The notes under the pieces are model-generated. The model saw only the letters and a list, made by a program, of their open reading frames with translations. It was not told where the DNA came from and searched no databases. 64,000 nt of DNA from SAR202 cluster bacterium (GTDB lineage Bacteria > Chloroflexota > Dehalococcoidia > UBA6926 > VFHL01): assembly GCA_009392005.1 (NCBI GenBank), contig VFHL01000004.1, forward strand, positions 1-64,000, in the 5' to 3' direction. Each line of letters opens with the position of its first letter. The stretch's first letter is position 1. Made by a program: the position numbers and the translations under genes. Shown piece after piece: positions 25,657 through 35,645 of the stretch.

Positions 25657-28600
25657 TTATTCAGTGCGTAACGCTTCGGCTGGATAAATTCTTGACGCTT
25701 GGCGTGCAGGAATGTATGCACTCACGATAGAGCAAATTGAGGTAAGTATGATTAAGGCAAGGACGTTCCGCCACGGGACGGTAAACTGCAATCCTTGAAC
25801 TTCCTTTGAGATCTCTGTGTATATATTCCATGATGTCAGAGTACCCAAGCCCATACCGATGACAACTCCCATGAGTGTGATAAACACCGCTTCCATTAGG
25901 AATTGCGCCTGGATCATTCGAGGCGTGTATCCAATCGCTCGGAGCGTGGCAATCGACGTTCTTCGTTCTACGACCGCACGAATTGCGAGAACACCAATTG
26001 CCGCTATGCCGACGATGAGACCAAGCCCTGTGAAACCTTGGAAAAGTTTGTTAAAAGCCTCCCCGGATTCCAAAGATTCATTGATTTGTTCTGACAGGCT
26101 CACAGCGTCAAGACCATTTTCTAAGAAAACCGTCTCCAAGAGGGGAATAATCTCGTTTGTCATACTGGGATCGGACAGTTTGATGCTATACGTGTCAAAT
26201 ATTGGGGGCGTCCCAGTTAGCTCTGTTAGCATATCCTCTTTGGTCACCAGGTATGTTGGGGATTCCCAATCACTTTGATCTACGACAGAGTCTAAAATGC
26301 CGATTACTTTACGTTTGATCGTTTGATCACTATCTCTTAGTGGGCGTAATTCTACTGAAATTGTCTTCCACTCGAGATCTCCTCCGCTTTGATCGAATCC
26401 TTCTACTGCAAAACCGCTACTTGGGCCCGAGAATGGGTCGCCTGTAGATATTGCAGCGTGGCTCAATACAGCGAGGTTTGGATTGTTGCGTAATTGGTCC
26501 CAGATTTCTCGTTCATTCGTGCCATATGATTTATCGAATGTGCTAAATTCATGTGTAGTGGTGGAAAAGTATGCATCATCCGCAATTTTTACCGTTAGGC
26601 GTTTAAAAACGCGTGCCTCAGCACCATCTTGCCTAGCAATCAAAGAGAAATTTGTTGACCTGCCAACTGCAATGAAATCATCCTGCTTCAGAATGTTTGA
26701 TGCCGCAACAGATTGGTCGAAGTCGTTAATGGGGAGATCTTCACTTGTTGTAGCTACAATATCAAATCCACCGGTAATTCTGTCTGGGTCACTTCGTCCA
26801 ACATTGTCCAAATTGCTTAATACCATATTGATCATTAGGGTGAAAATCACCATTGAGAACATAGCTATGGTTAAACCTGTCCGCAGACGCGCACCGAACG
26901 GATACGCGATCGCTACTTTGAAGACCGCTCGGAGTTTCGTGATGCGACCTAACGTGAAATTCAAAACGGATAAAATGATTTGTGTGTTGTGCATAACGAG
27001 CCATACGGAAGCGCCGACCATACTCGCCCCACTCAAAACAAAAACTTCTGGGCCAAAACTTAATTCACCTGTTAGTGGTTCAAGGGTATCAAATGGCATC
27101 CCCCAGAAAACCATCAAGGTTCCTCCTTCAAATGATCCTGCAATCCTTGACTGGGTTGTGCGTTGTAATTTCGTTCGTTGAAGGACCTTCCGTAGTAAGA
27201 GGCCTAAGCCAATGATTGATAACATTACGCCAATGCTGAAGGTTGATCCGACGTCGTTCTGCAACCCTCGTTGGCAGAAGGCGACACCTGCTATCGCTAC
27301 GGGCCAGCCCTGTACTACATATCGTTTCGTAGAGAGGATTAATATTCTGATCAGTCGAAATATTATTCTGAATACATAGATTGGAGGGATCGTTACGGCA
27401 ATAGCTTTAATAATTGTACGAACGGATATTGGAAGGCGTGTTTGATTTCCGACTGTATCTGAGGATTTTTCGCGCAAGCCACTGCGAATTACTGTGATGG
27501 GTCCACCTAGTGTTCCTATGAGTGTTCGGAATTCAGAAGACCAATCTGTTGTTGATTCACGAGCGAGTTCTTCGTTCAGGCCGCGGATTGCAACCACGAT
27601 ATTTAGGCGAGAAATCCGCGCCGCTGAAACAACAATAGTTAATAACGTTAAAAGAAAACCGACACCAAAAGTTATTACAATTGATTGCGGGGTAAAAGTT
27701 GTATAGATTTGAAAGCTGTCGACATTGATCGCGCGCCGTAGTAATTCGACGAGTACGAAACTTATTAAGAATCCCACCAATGTCCCAATCGCAGATGCAC
27801 CAGCAGCGTATACCCATCCTTCAAGAGCGAACATTTCTGTAAGGAGGGATCTTCTAAATCCTATTGCTCGGACCATTCCCATCTCTGTTGATCTAGCTGC
27901 TGCAAGCAATACCATTACCAGGAAAATTAATAAGAGACCAACAAGAATCGAGAAAGATCCAAAAATGGTCAAAAACAATGTTGTTCCTTGCCCCGCGCCC
28001 TCCGCAAGTCGAACAAGGTCATTCTTGATATCATTTACGTTGAATGAACTGAGGTTTCGTCTTAAAACTCCTAATTGGGCTTGGGATTCTCCTTCGTTGA
28101 CAGAGTCAATTGATGATGAGATGGCGCGGAATATTTCTGGATCAGCAATGAGCGTGGTGAATGCACTATTAAGTTCTCCAGTTTCCAGAGCGGACACAAT
28201 AGTTGTTAGATTGTCTTTCATCTCATCTGACATTGCGATGGCTTGATCATCCGAAATCTTGGCGTTCAAAAGGTCAATCACGTCAGACGTCGCAAGAAGT
28301 TGATAGATTTGGGTGGCTGTATCTTTATTTGTTAAAGCTAAACGAAAATACTTGGTTACTTCTTCCGAGTGCTCCAAACCGGTCTCTACGCCTCCGGCGT
28401 TCGAAATGAGGATCTCGTCAACTGCATCGTTTCGATTCGTAATGGTTTGCATCAAATCTTGAGACAAGAAAATTGAGCTGCTACCATCTCCAATGCCTAA
28501 ACCACTCTTTTCTATTATTCCTTTAACAATTACGATCTGCTGACCGGTTGGTGTAAGGAGTGTTAAGGGGGTACCTGTACTGGCATTGAGCGTTTCAGTT

Positions 28601-29172
28601 GCTTTCCGGTTGAGTAACGCGTCATTACCCTGCAGATCCGATATCTGTGTTCCAGTGCCATCAGCAAGTGTCGCGATCGTGATATTAGAACCAATGAAGT
28701 TCTTGATCCCATATGCATTCATACGGGCTTCAGAGCGTGAATTCGCTTCATTTATTGTAGGGAAGACTGATTCAACAGCTGTGGTGAAACCATCTACAAG
28801 GTCATTTTCTTGTGCCAACAGGAGAATCTCATTGACTTGTTCGCTTGTTAAATAATTCTCGCCGAAGAAACGAGACCCTTGTGGGGTGATGACTTCATCG
28901 GTTAGCGCAATACCATCAATTGCAGCTTTTCGAATAGAGTGTGTTACGGTATCGCCTACACCAAGGGACGCGCCAATTATTGCTGTGCTTAGCATCAATC
29001 CAAACATAATTAATGCGCTTTGGGTTGGGTAGCGAATTATGCTGCGGAAGCTGATCCGCAAGATGATCTGCTTTCTAATCGCCAGTATCGCTAAATACAA
29101 GAACGCAAGCGTTGTTAATGATGCGACCCAAATGAGAAGGGTTTCAGTGTGGAGGCCAAATATTTTATCCAT
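25657..29172 (-). CDS. Large MacB/FtsX-type ABC transporter permease with two FtsX modules
   Basis: 1171 aa, far longer than single MacB/LolC permeases. Two N-terminal helices are followed by a long extracytoplasmic domain (about 75-385) and an FtsX module with the RAIGFRRSLLTEMFALEG signature. A central block of several helices (about 590-740) comes next, then a second extracytoplasmic domain and a second FtsX module (TLRAIGYTPRMIQAQFLMEA), ending in the conserved YIPARQASRIYPAEALR. It pairs with the ATPase gene 33 bases upstream. Likely moves lipids, lipoproteins or a hydrophobic molecule, or acts mechanically; the substrate is unknown. Confidence 0.88.
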   Translation of the reverse strand: MDKIFGLHTETLLIWVASLTTLAFLYLAILAIRKQIILRISFRSIIRYPTQSALIMFGLMLSTAIIGASLGVGDTVTHSIRKAAIDGIALTDEVITPQGSRFFGENYLTSEQVNEILLLAQENDLVDGFTTAVESVFPTINEANSRSEARMNAYGIKNFIGSNITIATLADGTGTQISDLQGNDALLNRKATETLNASTGTPLTLLTPTGQQIVIVKGIIEKSGLGIGDGSSSIFLSQDLMQTITNRNDAVDEILISNAGGVETGLEHSEEVTKYFRLALTNKDTATQIYQLLATSDVIDLLNAKISDDQAIAMSDEMKDNLTTIVSALETGELNSAFTTLIADPEIFRAISSSIDSVNEGESQAQLGVLRRNLSSFNVNDIKNDLVRLAEGAGQGTTLFLTIFGSFSILVGLLLIFLVMVLLAAARSTEMGMVRAIGFRRSLLTEMFALEGWVYAAGASAIGTLVGFLISFVLVELLRRAINVDSFQIYTTFTPQSIVITFGVGFLLTLLTIVVSAARISRLNIVVAIRGLNEELARESTTDWSSEFRTLIGTLGGPITVIRSGLREKSSDTVGNQTRLPISVRTIIKAIAVTIPPIYVFRIIFRLIRILILSTKRYVVQGWPVAIAGVAFCQRGLQNDVGSTFSIGVMLSIIGLGLLLRKVLQRTKLQRTTQSRIAGSFEGGTLMVFWGMPFDTLEPLTGELSFGPEVFVLSGASMVGASVWLVMHNTQIILSVLNFTLGRITKLRAVFKVAIAYPFGARLRTGLTIAMFSMVIFTLMINMVLSNLDNVGRSDPDRITGGFDIVATTSEDLPINDFDQSVAASNILKQDDFIAVGRSTNFSLIARQDGAEARVFKRLTVKIADDAYFSTTTHEFSTFDKSYGTNEREIWDQLRNNPNLAVLSHAAISTGDPFSGPSSGFAVEGFDQSGGDLEWKTISVELRPLRDSDQTIKRKVIGILDSVVDQSDWESPTYLVTKEDMLTELTGTPPIFDTYSIKLSDPSMTNEIIPLLETVFLENGLDAVSLSEQINESLESGEAFNKLFQGFTGLGLIVGIAAIGVLAIRAVVERRTSIATLRAIGYTPRMIQAQFLMEAVFITLMGVVIGMGLGTLTSWNIYTEISKEVQGLQFTVPWRNVLALIILTSICSIVSAYIPARQASRIYPAEALRTE

Positions 29173-29205
29173 TTTTTTATGTTTGTCTTTGAAGAGCTAT
29201 TCGAT

Positions 29206-29871
29206 TTAGTTGATGATCTCACCGTCTTGCATGCGAACGATGCGATCTGCACGTGCTCCCACTTCTTCAGAATGGGTAACGAGCATAATTGTTTGTTTTG
29301 TCTCTTTATTTAATTGGAGAATCAAATCCATGACTTCGTTTTCAGTTTGACTGTCTAGATTACCCGTGGGCTCATCTGCCCATATGATAGCTGGGTCATT
29401 AACGAGGGCTCTTGCTATTGCGACGCGTTGTCGTTGTCCAACAGATAATTCAGCAGGTTTGTGTGCAGCCCGGTCAGGAAGTCCAATGAATTCAAGTTGT
29501 CGAAAAGCTTTTTCAGCGGCTTCTTTTGGAGAAACTCCGGATACAAGGAGAGGCATCTCTACGTTTTCTTGAGCTGTCAAAACAGGTAAAAGGTTGAATG
29601 TTTGGAAAACAAATCCCATAAAGCGTGCACGAAAATCACTCATCTGGTCATCCGATAGTGTTTGTATTTCGCGATCATCGATAAAAACTTCTCCCGCATC
29701 GATGCTATCAAGCCCAGATAAGCAGTTCAATAGTGTGGTTTTACCACACCCCGATGGTCCCATGATTGCTACCATTTCGCCTTCGTTAACCTCAATAGAG
29801 ACACTATTCAGTGCGTGTACTTCTAGGGTGCCAGCGCCATACGTTTTATGAACTCCATGTGCTTTTATCAT
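29206..29871 (-). CDS. LolD/MacB-type ABC ATP-binding protein
   Basis: 221 aa. Walker A GPSGCGKT, Walker [15 protein letters not shown] and an H-loop in MLVTHSEE. The signature reads [15 protein letters not shown], with Val in place of the second residue of the usual [32 protein letters not shown] follows the LolD pattern. Its start overlaps the stop of the beta-helix gene by four bases, and the permease follows 33 bases on. Confidence 0.93.
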   Translation of the reverse strand: MIKAHGVHKTYGAGTLEVHALNSVSIEVNEGEMVAIMGPSGCGKTTLLNCLSGLDSIDAGEVFIDDREIQTLSDDQMSDFRARFMGFVFQTFNLLPVLTAQENVEMPLLVSGVSPKEAAEKAFRQLEFIGLPDRAAHKPAELSVGQRQRVAIARALVNDPAIIWADEPTGNLDSQTENEVMDLILQLNKETKQTIMLVTHSEEVGARADRIVRMQDGEIIN

Positions 29872-30983
29872 TTCGCCCCTTTTTCGTCTGCATCAATATT
29901 GTCTTCTCTTTGGAATAATGAATCACTCTCTGGAGCGATATACCAGGGACCTGCGATGTTTCCACGTACATCATTTTTAATCGCTCTTCCTTGTCCTCCG
30001 TTGTGCACCATAATTCCCCCGCCGTTACCGAAAATCGTGTTTGAGATTAGTTCTGGACTTCCCCCAGTCTTGATTTCGATGCCGCTGAACTGGTTGTTTG
30101 AGATGTTATTGCCTTCAATCCTCCCAAGTGCGTTGTCAAATATGACGATTCCTGCTTCTTTTCCCTGGGTAATGGTATTACTTATGATAATCGGATTTGC
30201 TTTATTTTGAATAGCAATTCCACTTGAGTAATTTCCGGTTAGGTCATTATTTTCGATTAGACCTGATGCGTTTTGGTGAATGAGAATTCCTGCCTGCCTG
30301 CCTTCACTAATCTTGTTGTTTCGCACGATTGGATTTCCATGCTCGCGGATTTCAATTCCTGAGAGGCGATTTTGATAGATATCATTCCCAGTAATTGTAC
30401 CTTTTGCTTGACGCCACACTAATATTCCAGCTTCTTGCCCGTTGTAGATTTGGTTGTCTTGAATAGTTGGATCAGCCCCATCTTTCACTTCAATGCCTGC
30501 ATATTGATTTGAGAAAATTGAACAATTTTGAATTATCGCTTTACCAGTAATCAACACGCCTGCATTTATGCAGTCTTGGATTGTACAGGCATTAATTGTT
30601 GCGAAAGATGACTCTCCAATAAAAATGCCGGGAAGGGTAGCTCCCCGTACAATGCAATCTTTTATCGTTGGGTTACCTGACGTGATTGATATACCATTTC
30701 CAGGTTCGGCCAATATTTTTTCCACAGTGATGTTTTCGATGACGGGTTCGCCGCCGGTGCATTGAATAACCGTACCTAGACGGGATTGAATGATGACATC
30801 TTCAGGTTGTCCCAAACCAACAAGTGTGATTGATGAACTTAAGGTGATCTCTTCGGCATAAATTCCAGGTTGGATCAATACGCGATCACCTGATTTAGCA
30901 TCTGCGATGGCCTCACTAATTGTTTGGTAGCTTGTCTCGCCGGGTATCTTTACTATTTTGCCGCTAGGTGATTGTTCAGTCAT
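29868..30983 (-). CDS. Right-handed parallel beta-helix (NosD-like) repeat protein
   Basis: 371 aa from the ATG with AGAGG seven bases upstream. The N-terminal [20 protein letters not shown] is typical of pectate-lyase/NosD folds. About a dozen PbH1 repeats of roughly 23 residues follow, each with a pattern such as [18 protein letters not shown]. There is no signal peptide, unlike NosD itself, so a cytoplasmic or scaffold role is implied. Cotranscription with an ABC ATPase and permease recalls nosDFY, but the family of the permease differs. Confidence 0.85.
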   Translation of the reverse strand: MTEQSPSGKIVKIPGETSYQTISEAIADAKSGDRVLIQPGIYAEEITLSSSITLVGLGQPEDVIIQSRLGTVIQCTGGEPVIENITVEKILAEPGNGISITSGNPTIKDCIVRGATLPGIFIGESSFATINACTIQDCINAGVLITGKAIIQNCSIFSNQYAGIEVKDGADPTIQDNQIYNGQEAGILVWRQAKGTITGNDIYQNRLSGIEIREHGNPIVRNNKISEGRQAGILIHQNASGLIENNDLTGNYSSGIAIQNKANPIIISNTITQGKEAGIVIFDNALGRIEGNNISNNQFSGIEIKTGGSPELISNTIFGNGGGIMVHNGGQGRAIKNDVRGNIAGPWYIAPESDSLFQREDNIDADEKGAK

Positions 30984-31022
30984 TTTTTTGCCTCTTTCAA
31001 ACATTGGAGGGGATGTTGCATT

Positions 31023-31673
31023 TTAGGAATCGATTTTACTTGCACTGACAATATTAACGGGGTCTGTCGGATTTTGATCTCTTTGAGTAAAATCCCATGC
31101 TTTGGGTGGTGTCCAGCTCCCTGAATATGAGAAATAGGAAGCGATTAAGCTTGCTCTTTGTGTCATATCTAGTGACTTCCAAATAGCGATAGATTTAGTA
31201 GGGAACATCCTGTTTGAGTAGATGATATGGAAAGATGATCCCGGCTCTAAAATCCGGTTTGTTTCCCGAAAAATTTCAATTGGATGGGTCACGTATTGGA
31301 TGGAAACGGTGAGGATAGCGGCATTAAATTGCTCGCTTTCAAATGGTAATTGAGGATTTTGGTTTAAGTCATGGATAACCCATTCGTCTAAATCAGGATT
31401 GTCCTTCATCTCCTCTGCATTCAACCCTAATCCGATGGTTTGATTATTTCTATAATCATCAGGTAGGTGAGAACGCCAGCTGCTCATCAGGTCAAGAATG
31501 GTTCCATTTTTGGGTAACACTTGGCTCAAATATTGTTTGATCGCATTGATTGCCTTGTTATCTACATGGGTCACAAATCGAGGTTCAGCATAGAAGGTTT
31601 GATCGTTTGATTCATCATCTCGATCAAAAAATGATGATGGATGCTCGTTGCTGTCAAACTTTGATTTTTCCAT
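31023..31673 (-). CDS. Class I SAM-dependent methyltransferase
   Basis: 216 aa from the ATG two bases after the RND stop. The SAM motif is ILDLMSSWRSHLP, with post-I GLGLNAEEM, then DLNQNPQLPF and a motif III-like ILEPGSSFHIIYSNRMFPTK. The DLMSSW and SNRMFPTKS signatures define a conserved small methyltransferase group of unknown substrate. The longer reading frame overlaps the RND gene and is not preferred. Confidence 0.88.
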   Translation of the reverse strand: MEKSKFDSNEHPSSFFDRDDESNDQTFYAEPRFVTHVDNKAINAIKQYLSQVLPKNGTILDLMSSWRSHLPDDYRNNQTIGLGLNAEEMKDNPDLDEWVIHDLNQNPQLPFESEQFNAAILTVSIQYVTHPIEIFRETNRILEPGSSFHIIYSNRMFPTKSIAIWKSLDMTQRASLIASYFSYSGSWTPPKAWDFTQRDQNPTDPVNIVSASKIDS

Positions 31674-31675
31674 AC

Positions 31676-33988
31676 TTATGTTGACCTTGATATGTTTGGT
31701 TTTTCTGAACCGATTGTTGAAGGCCACCAGGTCCATTTCTTTAGCAAAAGGACAACACTTGGAACAAGCAGTGCTCGAACTATAAATGTATCAAGCAAGA
31801 TGCCTACTGCGACTGCAAATCCTAGTTGGAAGAGATCTCGCAGTGGAAGAGTTGTGAATACAGAGAAGGTTCCTGCGAGAATTAGTCCTGCAGATGTTAT
31901 GACTCCTCCAGTTTGACTGATTGCCTCGCGAGTTCCGTCGATAAGACCGAAACGCCTAATTTCCTCCCGAACACGTGACATGATGTAGATATTGTAATCA
32001 ACACCAAGCGCAACTAAGAAGATAAACATCCAGGGTAATAAAGAATACGCTACTCCTTGATGACCAAGTAATCCTTGAAAAACAAGAACTGATAATCCGA
32101 GAGCTGCTAGAAAACTGATGAGAACGCTGACCACCAAAAACGTAGGAGCTACTAAGCTACGGAGGAGCAAAACCAATATTATCCATATGGCTAGAATAAT
32201 TAGTGGTGCGACAAAGAGAATGTCACGATTGATTGATGCACGGGTGTCCGTGTTTACGGCTGTTTCGCCGCCGATTACGATCTCATAAGAACTCAAGGTT
32301 GTTTGTGCTATCGCTGTATTCGTTGTCTTGCGCAGATCACTGATAATGTCCATCGCGGCAGTGCTGTATGGATCTGTATCTAGAATAACCTGTAATTTTG
32401 CGGTTGTTTGGTCTTGTGAGACAAAAGTTTGACCTGCCATGTATATGCCCAGTGCTGCTTGTTGTTCTGGCGAGCTTTTGTGTTTGGGGTTTTCCTGTCC
32501 CTTGGCCTCAATGGCAAGTAATATTGCTTTACCAATAGGCGAAAAATCAGTTGATAGTGGTGCACCTTGTGGTCGTGTTGGGCCATTCACTTGAACAACC
32601 CTGGGTTGTTCGGCAAGAACGTTTGAAAGATATTCGATTGCTTCAAGCTGATTATAGATAGAACTGTTCTCACGTGTAATAAGCACATCGGTTGGAGCTA
32701 ATTCACCCGGTACAAAATCTTTTTGTAACAACTCGAAGCCACGTCGAGAATCAGTATCTTGTGGGAAACTGTCAAGGAAATTGAAACTCGGCTTCATTGA
32801 TGGTAGACCAGATGTGAAAATGAGTAACATGCTTAAGGTGACAATCATTATTGCGCCGGGTTTGCGGGCAACAAGGTCACTAACCTTTTTCCAGAATCTT
32901 CCGCTTTGATCTTTAGGCTTATCGATTTTGAATGGCCAGAAGGCGGCTTTGCCCAATAACACCGTTAATACGGGTATGACTGTCAATCCAAAAGCAAGCA
33001 TGACTAGAATCGCAACCGCAAGCATGGGGCCCATTGCTTTAAAGCTTCCATTTTGAGAAAGGATTAAAGCGAGCATCGCGATGAATGTCGTCCCGGCGCT
33101 GGATGTGATAGCGGGTCCGATGTTTTGCATCGTGGTTTGCATCGATTGCCTCGTGGGAAATCCTTTAGTCAATTCTTCTCGATATCGCGAAACAATGAAT
33201 AATGTGAAATCTGTTCCAACGCCAAACATTAAGACGGACATGATCGATACCACTTGATCATTAAGAGCTAGGTCAAAGTGCTTTGTGAGTAAAGCGGCAA
33301 TGGCATGCGCTGCTATCAGTGCCCAACTGACTCCAATGATTGGAAGTATCGCGAGAATTGGCGATCGATAGATCAATAATAAAAGAGTTAAAACCAGCAA
33401 AATTGTTATTGACGTTACTTTAAAATCAATATCGGAAAAAACATCTGTTAGATCTGTGGCGATTCCGGCTGGACCCGTAACAGAGACTTCTATTGTCGTA
33501 TTTACCACTTCTTTTTGCGCTGCAGAACGAATCCAATTTACGGTTTCATGTACAGCACCATCTGCGAAGGCACCAGAAATCGAGATTACAAACATCGTTG
33601 AATGCTGGTTTTTGGATAACAAGGTGTCCTTCGCTTCAGGATAGGAGAAGAGAGACAAAACGTTTTGGATTGTCGAGGGAGCTTCTTCACTTTGTAACAG
33701 TGCGTCAATGTTTCTGAGCACGTCATAGTCGTTGTCCGTGAAAGAAGTTTCTTTATGAACGACAAGAAGAGCCGGGATGCCTTGAGAGGAAGGGAATTTA
33801 GCTTGGACGAGTTCTATCGCACGAACTGAATCCACACCACGAGGAAGGAAATCCTCCTGTTGGTTCGTTGTCACGTCGCTTAGAGCTGGGGCATTTAAAC
33901 GCAATAAGACAACAAAGATTATGGCTAACGCAATAATCGCTGCATTTCCACGTTTTGATGAAACTAGGCGGGCGAGTAGGTGAAACAA
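31676..33988 (-). CDS. RND/MMPL-family transporter
   Basis: 770 aa with two homologous halves, each made of a helix, a periplasmic domain and five helices. Proton-relay-type motifs are GVGTDFTLFIVSRYREE in the first half and GVDYNIYIMSRVREE in the second, as in MmpL/hopanoid or lipid exporters. Gene order suggests export of a lipid or hydrophobic product. It is 25 bases downstream of the SRPBCC gene and two bases ahead of the methyltransferase. Confidence 0.9.
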   Translation of the reverse strand: MFHLLARLVSSKRGNAAIIALAIIFVVLLRLNAPALSDVTTNQQEDFLPRGVDSVRAIELVQAKFPSSQGIPALLVVHKETSFTDNDYDVLRNIDALLQSEEAPSTIQNVLSLFSYPEAKDTLLSKNQHSTMFVISISGAFADGAVHETVNWIRSAAQKEVVNTTIEVSVTGPAGIATDLTDVFSDIDFKVTSITILLVLTLLLLIYRSPILAILPIIGVSWALIAAHAIAALLTKHFDLALNDQVVSIMSVLMFGVGTDFTLFIVSRYREELTKGFPTRQSMQTTMQNIGPAITSSAGTTFIAMLALILSQNGSFKAMGPMLAVAILVMLAFGLTVIPVLTVLLGKAAFWPFKIDKPKDQSGRFWKKVSDLVARKPGAIMIVTLSMLLIFTSGLPSMKPSFNFLDSFPQDTDSRRGFELLQKDFVPGELAPTDVLITRENSSIYNQLEAIEYLSNVLAEQPRVVQVNGPTRPQGAPLSTDFSPIGKAILLAIEAKGQENPKHKSSPEQQAALGIYMAGQTFVSQDQTTAKLQVILDTDPYSTAAMDIISDLRKTTNTAIAQTTLSSYEIVIGGETAVNTDTRASINRDILFVAPLIILAIWIILVLLLRSLVAPTFLVVSVLISFLAALGLSVLVFQGLLGHQGVAYSLLPWMFIFLVALGVDYNIYIMSRVREEIRRFGLIDGTREAISQTGGVITSAGLILAGTFSVFTTLPLRDLFQLGFAVAVGILLDTFIVRALLVPSVVLLLKKWTWWPSTIGSEKPNISRST

Positions 33989-34013
33989 AACAAGCTCCTA
34001 ATTTTGTAGTTTT

Positions 34014-34499
34014 TCACAATAATGGTTCATCGGAAGACTTTTCTGGCGAGTTTCTTGTACTCAGAATTTCGGCTAATTTTTGTGCGCGATATTGAAAAAT
34101 CTTGTGAATATCTCCGATCACAAATAAGTAGTTAATTAAACGGTCTCCCCAAACGGCATACTTGAGTTCATCTCGGGCCAGTGTGCCACCATTTTGTTCG
34201 ATAAAATGATGAGTATGAATCCAATGGCGATAAGGTCCTTTTCTTTGAACATCGACGAATACATTTGGAGGATCCCAAAGTGTTATTTCGCTACGCCAAT
34301 TGATCGGTATGCCATGCAAGCGCAGTTTGTAATCAATTTCGGCACCGACATGCATTGTAATGGGTGTCGGGGTAACGATCGAAAAATGTAACCAAGGCGG
34401 AGTGATCGTCTCTAGGTTTTCGGCGTTCGCGAAAAATTCAAACACATCAGTAATTGGTTCAGGTACCCAAACCTGTTTTTCGAATGTAAACCATCGCAT
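34014..34499 (-). CDS. SRPBCC (START-like) ligand-binding protein
   Basis: 161 aa. Typical opening FEKQVWVPEPITDVFEFFAN, then GAEIDYKLRLHGIPINWRSE, RKGPYRHWIHTHHF and WGDRLINYLF, a set usually annotated as CDP-paratose epimerase-associated or cell-division-inhibitor-like SRPBCC. It probably binds a hydrophobic ligand. The next gene on the strand (TIGR01777) ends one base before its start; these two families are often paired or fused. Confidence 0.88.
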   Translation of the reverse strand: MRWFTFEKQVWVPEPITDVFEFFANAENLETITPPWLHFSIVTPTPITMHVGAEIDYKLRLHGIPINWRSEITLWDPPNVFVDVQRKGPYRHWIHTHHFIEQNGGTLARDELKYAVWGDRLINYLFVIGDIHKIFQYRAQKLAEILSTRNSPEKSSDEPLL

Positions 34500-34500
34500 T

Positions 34501-35448
34501 TCAGGACACCGCTATCGGACTTGAAGGTTTTTTCTGCAGGATGTCATAAATCGCTTCGTTAAAGAACGGGAATTGTAGGTCATAATTCGCTTTTTCCATC
34601 CTGACCGATGTGACGCGACGACTATTCAGGAATTCGGTGGCCATTTCACCCAACAGGCTTGTCAATATGAATCGCGGGACAGGCATGAAGCTTGGCCGGC
34701 CCATGATTTTTCCTAATCGTGCCATCAATTCACGCTGTTGCAGCGGCTCTCGGGATACCAAATTTAGTGGGCCCTCAAATGGTTCATTGAGGAGGTGCCC
34801 AATGCAATTGAGGACATCGTCTATATGAATCCATGGCCACCATTGTGCCCCAGATCCTAATGCCCCGCCCAAACCGAGATTTGTTACTTTGATTAGTGGG
34901 ACCAGCGATCCGCCAGTGCTTCCGAATACTAAACCAAGACGTAATGTCGTAACCCGGGCACCCAATCTCTCAGCCCCTCGGGCGGCTTGCTCCCAGCCTT
35001 CACATACGTCAGTTAAATATCCGAAACCTTTGCTGGATTCTTCCGTGAGAGTTTCTTGTCCTCGGTCACCATAGTACCCGACCGCACTCGCAGAAATGAA
35101 AACCTGGGGAGCTGTATTAGAAGCTTCTAGAGTTTCTATAAGATGGTTTGTTCCTAGAATTCTTGACTCGGAAATAGATACTCTTTTCCGTGAGGTCCAC
35201 AGACCAATCACAGGTTCACCAGCTAGGTGTATGATCGCATCTGTATTTTCAATACCGGGTATTCTTGATGGTCTTGCCGTTGGATCCCAATCAAACACAT
35301 GATTGACACGGAGTGTTCGTTTCAAATCATCTAAATCTTGATGGACACCTCTTCGAGTCAATATGGATGTCGAGTGACCAGCGTCAACAAGGGATTTTAT
35401 TAATTGCCGTCCAATGAAACCTGTGGCGCCGGTTACTAGGATTTTCAT
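34501..35448 (-). CDS. TIGR01777 family NAD(P)-dependent epimerase (YfcH-like)
   Basis: 315 aa, extended SDR. GATGFIGRQL at the N-terminus, HLAGEPVIGLWTSRKR, ISASAVGYYGDRG, the LGLVFGSTGGSL stretch, WPWIHIDDV and the C-terminal DUF1731-type SRRVTSVRMEKANYDLQFP. This family is found in light- or stress-induced gene sets in several bacteria, but its reaction is not known. First gene of the minus-strand run that continues to 25.7 kb. Its promoter overlaps that of the divergent B12-binding regulator. Confidence 0.9.
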   Translation of the reverse strand: MKILVTGATGFIGRQLIKSLVDAGHSTSILTRRGVHQDLDDLKRTLRVNHVFDWDPTARPSRIPGIENTDAIIHLAGEPVIGLWTSRKRVSISESRILGTNHLIETLEASNTAPQVFISASAVGYYGDRGQETLTEESSKGFGYLTDVCEGWEQAARGAERLGARVTTLRLGLVFGSTGGSLVPLIKVTNLGLGGALGSGAQWWPWIHIDDVLNCIGHLLNEPFEGPLNLVSREPLQQRELMARLGKIMGRPSFMPVPRFILTSLLGEMATEFLNSRRVTSVRMEKANYDLQFPFFNEAIYDILQKKPSSPIAVS

Positions 35449-35599
35449 ATGTGTTTGCTTTCAAAGTGTAAGTTGCGCAATGTTTCTTCGTCGTTACTCT
35501 TGTTTCGTCATTGAATGCCAACTAAGGATATTGTATTTAAATAAAGATTCCCATAAATAATCAGTTACCGTGATGCCGAACTTGCGGTAAAATCACACC

Positions 35600-35631
35600 C
35601 AACATTGATGGATATACAATACAACTGATGG
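35600..35631. repeat. Direct repeat, putative operator
   Basis: CAACATTGATGG (35600-35611) and CAACTGATGG (35622-35631) share CAAC and TGATGG, spaced 20 bases between their right ends (about two helical turns). One copy sits between -35 and -10 of the minus-strand promoter, the other just past the -10. Good position for a repressor; the match to a particular protein is inferred only from divergence. Confidence 0.4.
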
Positions 35632-35644
35632 TGGCAGATGTCAA
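35616..35644 (-). promoter_or_regulatory. Promoter of the epimerase-SRPBCC-transporter operon
   Basis: Reading the minus strand, -35 TTGACA (35639-35644), a 17-base spacer and -10 TATTGT (35616-35621). The -35 element is a perfect match. The spacer contains CCATCAGTTG, one copy of a direct repeat. Confidence 0.6.
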
Positions 35645-35645
35645 C

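Noticed and set aside
26483-28246. Long opposite-strand frames (232 and 173 codons) inside the large permease gene
   Set aside because: Antisense shadows of a membrane-protein gene: no ribosome site and no recognisable domain.
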